The position numbers and the translations under genes are program-made. This document shows, in pieces, positions 25,281 through 32,132 of a DNA stretch of 64,000 nucleotides (positions are counted from its first letter, which is position 1; each line of letters opens with the position of its first letter). The DNA lies in contig JAKAKD010000073.1 of assembly GCA_021824635.1 (NCBI GenBank), forward strand, positions 1 through 64,000, in the 5' to 3' direction. This DNA comes from Bacteroidota bacterium. Its GTDB lineage: Bacteria > Bacteroidota > Ignavibacteria > Ignavibacteriales > Melioribacteraceae. The notes beneath the pieces were generated by a model that worked only from the letters and a program-made list of their open reading frames with translations, was not told where the DNA came from and made no database searches.

Positions 25281-26756
25281 TCACCTTTTTAATAACTGAT
25301 TTTTTTTCTTCTGAGATTTTTGTTTGAGAGCCAACTTGCCCATAAAATATCGTGCGTTCAATTTATCACAATCAAAAATCATATTCTTAATTTCTTTTTG
25401 CCGTTTTTGTGAAAGTATTTTTTTTGAAAGGGCATTGAATTTGTTTTCAAGGTCTTCCATTGTCATTGGCTCTCGTGGATCGCCTTTAGGATATTCCAAG
25501 TACTCAGAAAATTCTCTTCCGTCTTTTGTCTTGATAACGACTTTTGACGGCTGTTTTGCGGGGAACATATTTTCAAATTCTTGTGAAGCCACACCTTTAA
25601 TTTTATCAATCACTTCCCAAATTCTTGGATCTTTCATTTTTTCATCTGAGAAAGATTGTGTCGTAATTTTTCTATCAACAATTGCCGCTGCAATACAGTA
25701 GGGAAGTGAATGATCTGCAGTTTCGCGTGATTCAGGACGGTATTTATTCGTATCGAATAAAATATCACATGCTCTTGCTATAGTTGTAATTGTTACAGTT
25801 TCTATCTCATCATATTTGATATCGTGATTAACAATTGTTTTTAGTGTTGCAGAAATATGAGTGTGAGTCAATGCTTCTGTAGGAAATGCTTTCATGCTGC
25901 ATTCCAAAATTTTCCAACTCTTGCCTAATCCACCGGTTAAAGCATCTATATCCCATGCCCATTCGGATTCCGCATCCCGTCCTTTCATAACAACCGGTTT
26001 CATAATTTCATTTATAGGATCCCATCCGCCGAAGCAATCCATGAATCCTTCTTTACCTTCAAAAACTTTCTCTGTTCCGGTGTAACCTTTTATTGCCATC
26101 ATTGCGGCAAAGACTCCGGATTGAACTGCTATCGGGTCAACTGTATTTTTCATCATCGTAAGTCGGCCGGCAGTTGGACAGCCAATTGTATGATTGTGTG
26201 AACCGCTTATTCCGATTGCATTAACCATCTGATCAACTGTTAGACCAAGGATTTTCCCGGCAATAATTGGAGAAACAAATTGAGTAATTGTTGCATGGTG
26301 CCATTTACGTTCACGCAGTCCAGGTTTTCCGAACAGACATAATCTTTGCTCAAACTCATAAGCCAGAACGATTGCTACAATCACATCTTTCATATTCGCA
26401 TTGATTTGTTCTGCTGTTGATAACGCTGCCGGGATTATGTCGGATGGATGTGATGGATCTTCTTTCCAGTAAATATCATTGAAGTCTAGAGACCTTATCA
26501 TCAATGAGTTTATAAGAGCTGCATTTACAGCAGGTATCTTTTCGCCGAAAGCAATTACTGAAGCTTCCGGTTTGCCGCCCATCTGTTTATAAATATCGCG
26601 GATGATGTTTACGTCTTTTGTTTTATATGCACCGTAAGCGCAACCAATCGAATCATACAAATATCTTTTTGCTTCGTGAATTACATTTTCCGGTAAGTCT
26701 TCGTATTTCAGATTAACAGCAAATTCCGATATTACTCGTGCAATGGATTTTTCCAT
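25281..26756 (-). CDS. MmgE/PrpD-family dehydratase
   Basis: A 491-aa protein of the 2-methylcitrate dehydratase (MmgE/PrpD) superfamily, recognised by FAVNLKYEDLPENVIHEAKR at the N-terminus, the GISGSHNHTIG region and the long helical core. Members dehydrate 2-methylcitrate and some also act on citrate, or catalyse related reactions. Its place between the aconitase-like and citrate lyase genes points to a tricarboxylate substrate. No methylcitrate synthase or lyase is nearby, so a methylcitrate cycle is not supported by this locus. Confidence 0.88.
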   Translation of the reverse strand: MEKSIARVISEFAVNLKYEDLPENVIHEAKRYLYDSIGCAYGAYKTKDVNIIRDIYKQMGGKPEASVIAFGEKIPAVNAALINSLMIRSLDFNDIYWKEDPSHPSDIIPAALSTAEQINANMKDVIVAIVLAYEFEQRLCLFGKPGLRERKWHHATITQFVSPIIAGKILGLTVDQMVNAIGISGSHNHTIGCPTAGRLTMMKNTVDPIAVQSGVFAAMMAIKGYTGTEKVFEGKEGFMDCFGGWDPINEIMKPVVMKGRDAESEWAWDIDALTGGLGKSWKILECSMKAFPTEALTHTHISATLKTIVNHDIKYDEIETVTITTIARACDILFDTNKYRPESRETADHSLPYCIAAAIVDRKITTQSFSDEKMKDPRIWEVIDKIKGVASQEFENMFPAKQPSKVVIKTKDGREFSEYLEYPKGDPREPMTMEDLENKFNALSKKILSQKRQKEIKNMIFDCDKLNARYFMGKLALKQKSQKKKNQLLKR

Positions 26757-26760
26757 ATTT

Positions 26761-26810
26761 GTTTCCCTTGTTTGTAGTGTAAAGTGAAAAAGATAAACGG
26801 AAAGGGAAGC
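26761..26810. repeat. Palindromic repeat upstream of prpD-type gene
   Basis: GTTTCCCTT (26761-26769) pairs with AAGGGAAGC (26802-26810), and the interior (GTGAAAAAGATAAACGGAAA) resembles the GTGAAACG/GATAAACG units found around the S23 gene at 29021-30054. It is likely a degenerate member of that family. Confidence 0.5.
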
Positions 26811-27005
26811 TTATTTATTTTGCCAGTTGGTCTCGAAAATTTTAGGAAAGTTCAGCCAGGGAAAGAGTTGCCGCGAAGTATTTGATTTTTTCTTTAGCAT
26901 ATTTAGCTATTGATGAATAATTCTGATATAAAATTATTGTTTTGCTTTCAGTTTAGCAATCTAATTTCAGTAAATAAGTGTCTTATTATTGATGAATCAA
27001 GCAGA

Positions 27006-27046
27006 GAATTAGCAATTCTCAATTGTCAATTCGCAATTATAAATTC
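27006..27046. repeat. AATT-type palindromic repeat at the aconitase 3' end
   Basis: A 41-bp quasi-palindrome made of spaced AATT blocks (GAATT..AATT..CAATTG..CAATT..AATT..AAATTC). It overlaps the last codons and stop of the aconitase-family gene. It belongs to a different family from the other repeats in this operon. Confidence 0.6.
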
Positions 27047-29010
27047 TTCCTCACCCAATTTTCTAATCCACCGGTTACAATTAATTCTTGTGCTGCTTCG
27101 CCTACCGGATCAATCGAATAGGATTTTTCTTTTGTGATTAATAAGGAATTTTGGAAATCAATTTTAGCAATTATCTCCGTTTTCACTGATAGTTTTTCAT
27201 TCCCAAATTTTGATTTCAGATCATTCACCAGTTCGGGACATTCAATAACAAGAAAGCCGTTATTAAGCGCGTTGCGTTTGTATGTCTCATTGAACGATCC
27301 GGCAAGAACCAAACGAATTCCGCGGTACTTCAATGCTGTAGCAGCCTGTTCACGTGAACTTCCGGTGCCAAAATTGAAACCGCCGACGAGTATGTCTCCA
27401 TCGTTAATCATTTTCCCAAATTCCGGATCGTAATTTTCCATAACAACTTTTGCCTGGTCTTGAGGAGTCATATCATCATTGTATGTGTATTTGCCCGGAT
27501 ATATTCCGTCAGTATTCAGATTATCCTGATAACAAAAGATTAATTCACCCTCGATCTGAGAAGAGAAACCATCAATTATTTTAACTGCAGATTTTATCAG
27601 TCCTTTTTTCACATTTGTTTTTATTTCACCTAAAATTTTCCCGGATGAACTATCAAAATCAAAATTGATAAAACCGGAAACGGCAGATGCAGCAACAACT
27701 CCGGGTGAAGCGAGATATGCCTGTGCATTTGGAGAACCCATTCTTCCTTTGAAGTTTCTATTTGTTGCCGAGATTCCAACTTCACCGTCTTCTAACAGTC
27801 CGGTTCCAAGTCCAATGCAAGGTCCGCAACTTGGCGGAAGAGGGATTGCGCCGGCATCTAAAAGAATTTTCCAATCGCCTCGTTTTTCACTTTCCGCTTG
27901 GACTTCGCTTGATGCAGCGGCGATATAAAATTTTACATGTTCTGCAATTTTCTTGCCGCGAATGATTGATGCTGCTTCTGCAAGATCGTCAACACGTGAA
28001 TTAACACAGGAAAGTAGATATGCTTTATTGATTTTCACTTTCTTCTTTTTAATCTCAGAGATTGAAGTCATTGTTTTAACAGTATTAGGTCCGGAGACAT
28101 GCGGTTCGATTGACGAAAGATCTATTGTCAATTCTTTTGCGTAAAAAGCATTAAGGTCAGCTTTCAAGTTTGGTAAATCTTTTTCAAGTTCGGCAATTCT
28201 TGTTTCATTAATGCGCGGATGATTTCCTTTACCATCAACGTCGGAAGTAACTCCTTGAAGACCTCGAATTTTTACAAACTTGGCACGAGCCTTCAACCAA
28301 TTAATTGTAATATCGTCAATTGGAAAGACTCCAGCCATCGCACCCCATTCAGTTGTCATGTTGGCAATTGTTAGCCGCTGATCAATTGCTAATTCTTTTA
28401 CTCCGTCACCGGTAAATTCGATAGCATGGTTCAAAACTTCATCGTGGTTGAAAAATCCGCACAATGCTATTATAACATCTTTACCCGTCACGCCGGATTT
28501 AAGTTTTCCTTTCAATTCAACTTTAGCAATAGGAGGAACTTGCCACCATGTTCTTGTTGTTGCCCAAATTGCCGCAGCATCCGTTCTAACGATCGGAGTT
28601 CCCAAACATCCAATTCCGCCATACATATTTGAATGACTGTCCGATGCAACAGACATAGTGCCTGGCCAGGCGTAACCTTCTTCAATCATAATTTGATGAC
28701 CAATACCTCGTCCCGCCGGATAAAAATCAGCACCCATTGATTTTGAGAACTCTTCGATTTTTTTATACTTCGCTAAATTTTTTTCGTCTTTGTTTTGAAT
28801 ATCATGATCTAATGTATGAACAACCTGGCGGGGATTAGCAAGTTTAGCAGCACCAATGCTTTTGAATTTTGGAATTACAGCTCCCGTATTATCATGAGTC
28901 ATTACATAAGCAGGCCGAATCGAAATATAATCTCCGGCATGAACAAATTGGTTAGGCATTAGCCCGACGGCATGTTTTTGCGAGATTTTTTCAATTAGAG
29001 TCTGGTTCAT
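27037..29010 (-). CDS. Aconitase-family hydratase
   Basis: A 657-aa [4Fe-4S] hydro-lyase with the catalytic domains 1-3 and the swivel domain (about residues 505-657) in one chain. Likely cluster Cys residues are in LLSCVNSRVDDL and PPSCGPCIGLGTG, and SDSHSNMYGGIGCLG is a family motif. It is shorter than AcnA/AcnB and nearer in size to mitochondrial aconitase and homoaconitase types. It would interconvert citrate and isocitrate, fitting the flanking citrate lyase and isocitrate dehydrogenase genes. Homoaconitate activity cannot be excluded. Confidence 0.87.
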   Translation of the reverse strand: MNQTLIEKISQKHAVGLMPNQFVHAGDYISIRPAYVMTHDNTGAVIPKFKSIGAAKLANPRQVVHTLDHDIQNKDEKNLAKYKKIEEFSKSMGADFYPAGRGIGHQIMIEEGYAWPGTMSVASDSHSNMYGGIGCLGTPIVRTDAAAIWATTRTWWQVPPIAKVELKGKLKSGVTGKDVIIALCGFFNHDEVLNHAIEFTGDGVKELAIDQRLTIANMTTEWGAMAGVFPIDDITINWLKARAKFVKIRGLQGVTSDVDGKGNHPRINETRIAELEKDLPNLKADLNAFYAKELTIDLSSIEPHVSGPNTVKTMTSISEIKKKKVKINKAYLLSCVNSRVDDLAEAASIIRGKKIAEHVKFYIAAASSEVQAESEKRGDWKILLDAGAIPLPPSCGPCIGLGTGLLEDGEVGISATNRNFKGRMGSPNAQAYLASPGVVAASAVSGFINFDFDSSSGKILGEIKTNVKKGLIKSAVKIIDGFSSQIEGELIFCYQDNLNTDGIYPGKYTYNDDMTPQDQAKVVMENYDPEFGKMINDGDILVGGFNFGTGSSREQAATALKYRGIRLVLAGSFNETYKRNALNNGFLVIECPELVNDLKSKFGNEKLSVKTEIIAKIDFQNSLLITKEKSYSIDPVGEAAQELIVTGGLENWVRKNL

Positions 29011-29020
29011 TTTTTTTCTC

Positions 29021-29450
29021 CGATAAACGTGAAACGTGAAAAGGGAAACGATAAGTTATTCAGAATATTTCTTGATCATATTAGTTAACATTGCGAAAAC
29101 TCTATTTGATAATTCTTCTAATACTTTTATTTGTTCTTTATTGCAAAAATTTAATTGAAGCGATATTTCAATTTGTGAATCTATTTCCACAAGTGATGAT
29201 CTTGCTATTTGTAAAAATCTTCTAATATCTAATTTAGTGTTTCTTGATAAACCTTCAGAAATATTAGAGACAATTGAAACAGATGCTCTTCTCATTTGAG
29301 AAGTTATCCCAAAACGTTCGTCGGCAGGGAACAATTCAGTTATTCGATAAATCTCTTTGACTAAATCAACACTTGCTTTCCAAACATCAAGTTGCTTGTG
29401 ATTCAGCTTTAACATATGTCTTCCGTTTCACCTTTATCGTTTCACGTTTT
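29021..29450. mobile_element. S23-type insertion bounded by inverted repeats
   Basis: Two arms flank the S23 gene almost exactly: 29021-29055 directly after its stop and 29417-29450 directly before its start. From AAACGTGAAACG onward about 25 of 31 positions match when one arm is inverted, so the pair could form a stem enclosing the gene. Such S23 genes are known from intervening sequences in 23S rRNA genes. The right arm also supplies the TGA that ends the HD-domain gene, suggesting insertion into a pre-existing junction. Confidence 0.6.
29056..29415 (-). CDS. Four-helix-bundle protein of the S23/IVS family
   Basis: A 119-aa helical protein with family hallmarks: LDVWKASVDLVKEIYRITELF, ERFGITSQMRRASVSIVSNISEG, and ARSSLVEIDSQIEISLQLNF. 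It forms a four-helix bundle assembling into pentamers in known structures; the biochemical role is unknown. Family members are often encoded inside rRNA intervening sequences. Here it interrupts a metabolic operon and is tightly bracketed by inverted repeats, so it is probably a passenger rather than part of citrate metabolism. Confidence 0.9.
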   Translation of the reverse strand: MLKLNHKQLDVWKASVDLVKEIYRITELFPADERFGITSQMRRASVSIVSNISEGLSRNTKLDIRRFLQIARSSLVEIDSQIEISLQLNFCNKEQIKVLEELSNRVFAMLTNMIKKYSE

Positions 29451-29975
29451 AAACGGTTCAAACGATACAAAATCCGCGTGATGAACAATTATTGATTCGA
29501 CAGTACGTTTACCAAGATCGCCTTCTTTCGAATGAGTAGCAATAATATGCTGAACTTCAAAAGGGAGATCAAATCGTGCCGCAATTGCTTGCCCGCTGAA
29601 TGGGTGACGAACAAGATCGCCTGCTTTGCTTGTTTTTATTTTTCCGTCAACTTTTTCATATTCAATCAATTTACCAACATCAATAAGAATAGCACCTGCG
29701 ATTAAAAAATCCATATTTATTTTTATAGCATCACCAAAGTTTTTCTTCATAGTGTTTGCAATTTCTACTGCAAGTTGAACACATGTACGTTTGTGATTCA
29801 TAAAAGAAACACTTCCTTCTTTCACCAATAATGAGAAGGGAATTACTTCCAAATCTTCCGGTGTAAGAACGGAATTTTCAATCGCATAAACCCAAGCATT
29901 CAAAGTTCTTTCACGTAAGGAATTATCTTTGATCCAATCAAGTTCCGGCCAGAGTTTTTTTACTTTGTCTTTCAT
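29442..29975 (-). CDS. HD-domain phosphohydrolase-like protein
   Basis: A 177-aa protein with HD-superfamily features: NHKRTCVQLAVEIA, then LIAGAILIDVGKLIEYE where IDVGK replaces the usual HDIGK, and VRHPFSGQAIAARFDLP with IIATHSKEGD. The first HD His is replaced by Ile, so metal binding may be altered. The stop codon lies in the repeat arm next to the S23 gene, so the C-terminus may have been changed by that insertion. It may act on a nucleotide; the link to citrate metabolism is unclear. Confidence 0.75.
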   Translation of the reverse strand: MKDKVKKLWPELDWIKDNSLRERTLNAWVYAIENSVLTPEDLEVIPFSLLVKEGSVSFMNHKRTCVQLAVEIANTMKKNFGDAIKINMDFLIAGAILIDVGKLIEYEKVDGKIKTSKAGDLVRHPFSGQAIAARFDLPFEVQHIIATHSKEGDLGKRTVESIIVHHADFVSFEPFKT

Positions 29976-29982
29976 TTTTTTC

Positions 29983-30054
29983 TCCGTGAAACGGAAAACG
30001 ATAAACGGGAGACGTTATAAATTTGTCTTCCGTTTCACCTTTCACGTTTATCGC
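29983..30054. repeat. Palindromic repeat without gene (S23-flank family)
   Basis: Arms 29983-30012 and 30025-30054 pair at about 21 of 30 positions and contain the same GTGAAACGGAA and CGATAAACG units as the repeats flanking the S23 gene 550 bp away, but with only a 12-nt loop. It fills the whole gap between the HD and IDH genes and looks like an empty version of the S23 insertion. Confidence 0.65.
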
Positions 30055-31233
30055 TTAAAGTTTAGAAATTATTGCATCAGTCATTTGCTGGGTTGTTGCT
30101 GCGCCCTTTTGGAAAACATCAGCACCGCCGCGCAGTTTCATCATATCGTAAGTACGCACTTTTCCTTCTTCAACAACTTTTGCAATCGCTTTCCGAATTT
30201 TTGTCGCAGTTTCTTTTTCTCCAATGTGATCAAGCATCATGCATGCGCTCATAAACATTGCAATAGGGTTTACAATTGAGGGATTTAACTTTTCATACTT
30301 CGGGGCAGAACCATGAGTTGGTTCAAACACCGCTACTTTTTCTCCAATGTTTGCGCTGCATGCAAAACCAAGTCCGCCAATTAATCCGGCAAATCCATCG
30401 CTGATAATATCACCGAACATATTTTCGGCAACGATTACTCCGTAATCTTCCGGATTTTTTGTCAGCCACATCATTTGAGCGTCAATATTCGTATCCCACA
30501 ATGCAATATTCGGATATTCTTTAGCTATCTCTTTTGCAATCTTGAACATCATTCCAGAAGTTTCTCTTAATACATTTGGTTTTTCACAAAGTGTAAGATT
30601 CGTATAGCCGAATTTCTTTGCGTATTCAAATGCAGAACGAATGATTCTTTCACTTGCTTTCTTTGTAACTATCCGGGTTGAGACAGCCATCTCTTCACTT
30701 GGAGTATCTTTGAAGAATTTCATTTTGGAATGTGTCTCAAGCGCATCACGGACTTGTTTAGGCGGATTAGTCCATTCTACTCCGGCATAAAGTCCTTCTG
30801 TATTTTGTCTGAATATTACCGTATTCACCGTCGGTTCTTCAAATCCGCAGTCAGCACTTCTTCTAATAAAGTTTAACGGATTTCCTTTTAATGAAACACA
30901 TGGGCGGATACAAATATCAAGATTAAATTTTTGACGTAAAGTTACAATTGGTGAAAAGTAAACAAATCCTTTTCCTTTCAAAGCCGGATCAAGTTCTTTT
31001 TCCGCGGCATCTTTTGCTTTGCTTGTTATCGCGCCGAAGAGAGCAATCTTGTTCTCAGAGATTAAGTCAATTGTACGTTGAGGTAATGCGTTTCCTTCTT
31101 TACACCAAAATTCCCATCCAATATCACCGTGAAGATAATTTGCTTTGAATCCAGCCGCTTCTAATAATCTTATTGATTCCGGTAAAACAACTTTTCCAAT
31201 TCCATCTCCTGGAAGTGAAACAATAGTTCTCAT
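30055..31233 (-). CDS. Isocitrate/isopropylmalate dehydrogenase-family enzyme
   Basis: A 392-aa beta-decarboxylating dehydrogenase, likely isocitrate dehydrogenase. Visible motifs are LPGDGIGKVVLPE at the N-terminus, the substrate-binding NFIRRSADCG and FRQNTEGLYAGVEW, the metal-binding region MFGDIISDGFAGLIGGLGF, and the cofactor region EPTHGSAPKY. It would convert isocitrate to 2-oxoglutarate or run in reverse. It is the first gene of the citrate operon. A monomeric NADP enzyme is encoded separately at 44303. Homoisocitrate or isopropylmalate specificity cannot be ruled out from sequence alone. Confidence 0.85.
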   Translation of the reverse strand: MRTIVSLPGDGIGKVVLPESIRLLEAAGFKANYLHGDIGWEFWCKEGNALPQRTIDLISENKIALFGAITSKAKDAAEKELDPALKGKGFVYFSPIVTLRQKFNLDICIRPCVSLKGNPLNFIRRSADCGFEEPTVNTVIFRQNTEGLYAGVEWTNPPKQVRDALETHSKMKFFKDTPSEEMAVSTRIVTKKASERIIRSAFEYAKKFGYTNLTLCEKPNVLRETSGMMFKIAKEIAKEYPNIALWDTNIDAQMMWLTKNPEDYGVIVAENMFGDIISDGFAGLIGGLGFACSANIGEKVAVFEPTHGSAPKYEKLNPSIVNPIAMFMSACMMLDHIGEKETATKIRKAIAKVVEEGKVRTYDMMKLRGGADVFQKGAATTQQMTDAIISKL

Positions 31234-31471
31234 GATATTTCCTGATAGTTTGAAATTTTTCTAATACAACTTAGAGAGTAAAGTCCAATTTGGCAAGCAT
31301 TCAATTTCAATGTGGACAGCATTAAATTTCTAATTCTCTCTTTGAGTGAGAAAGTAATATTGTCATAGGAGGTCGGGTAACTATTTTGAGTTAAATCTCT
31401 TGCGAAATTTACTATTGATCTTCTATTTGTAAATAAAATCTAGAAACAAACTATTCTTACTCGAAAATTTC

Positions 31472-31500
31472 TTGACAGACTAGTAATAGGGGCTTATATT
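31472..31500 (+). promoter_or_regulatory. Sigma70-like promoter of the toxin-antitoxin pair
   Basis: TTGACA (31472-31477), a 17-nt spacer and TATATT (31495-31500), 34 nt before the antitoxin ATG. This is close to the general sigma70 consensus. The rest of the 300-bp gap (31234-31533) shows no gene. Confidence 0.6.
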
Positions 31501-31533
31501 AGGGTCGTAAAATAGTGGCTAAGGAAAATATAA

Positions 31534-31767
31534 ATGGAACAGGTTAAAATAAGTTTAAGAAAGGAACACACAGATTTCATAAAGCATCATTCCAAATTCG
31601 GTTTCAAGGATAGAAGTTCATTAGTACGGAAAGCAATTGATTATCTTAAAGAGAAACTAGATGAAGAAAGTCTAAAATCTTCGGCTGAAATTATCAATCA
31701 TTATTATAAAAAAGATTCAGAATCAAATATGTGGATTGAAGATTCTGTTAAGGATTGGCCCGAATGA
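31534..31767 (+). CDS. Ribbon-helix-helix-type antitoxin
   Basis: A 77-aa protein. The N-terminal half (QVKISLRKEHTDFIKHHSKF then KDRSSLVRKAIDYLKEKL) fits a short beta strand and two helices like MetJ/Arc-type antitoxins that bind DNA as dimers. The acidic C-terminal tail (SNMWIEDSVKDWPE) would wrap the toxin. It overlaps the MazF-like gene by 4 nt (ATGA). Confidence 0.8.
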   Translation: MEQVKISLRKEHTDFIKHHSKFGFKDRSSLVRKAIDYLKEKLDEESLKSSAEIINHYYKKDSESNMWIEDSVKDWPE

Positions 31768-32132
31768 AATTGAGGAGGGGAATGATATTAGACATTAACC
31801 TTGATCCAACTCTTGGTTCTGAAACTGGGAAAGTAAGACCATGTATTGTTGTAACGAATAATATTTATAATGAGCTAATAGCCGTTATTCAGGTAGTTCC
31901 TCTTACTGCATGGAATGAAAAGAAAGCATTGGTAAGGACGAATGTTGAGATTGTGCCCACTCAAGAAAACGGTTTAGTAAAGAAATCCATTGCGGATTGT
32001 CTTCAAACAAGACCTATAGATTATGAAAAAAGATTGGTTAAGGTAAGAGGTACTATAGGTGAAGATGAACTAAAAAAAATTGATGAAGCCCTGATGATTG
32101 TTTTTGGAATTAAACAAGTATTGAGAAACTAA
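31764..32132 (+). CDS. MazF/PemK-type toxin (endoribonuclease)
   Basis: A 122-aa PemK/MazF-fold protein: RRGMILDINLDPTLGSETGKVRPCIVV, then VVPLTAW and NGLVKKSIADCLQTRPID. Family members cleave mRNA at short sequences and are neutralised by the cognate antitoxin. The ATG at 31764 overlaps the antitoxin stop; another ATG at 31782 has AGGAGG just before it but would remove the conserved start of the first strand. Its 3' end overlaps the convergent gene at 32129 by 4 nt. Confidence 0.9.
   Translation: MKLRRGMILDINLDPTLGSETGKVRPCIVVTNNIYNELIAVIQVVPLTAWNEKKALVRTNVEIVPTQENGLVKKSIADCLQTRPIDYEKRLVKVRGTIGEDELKKIDEALMIVFGIKQVLRN

Noticed and set aside
25281-26756. Methylcitrate cycle
   Set aside because: PrpD-type protein is present, but no methylcitrate synthase or methylisocitrate lyase is nearby; the neighbours are citrate lyase genes.
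26910-27137. 75-codon plus-strand frame opposite the aconitase 3' end
   Set aside because: It is a translation of the AATT-type palindrome and the antisense of a conserved enzyme gene; no family resemblance.
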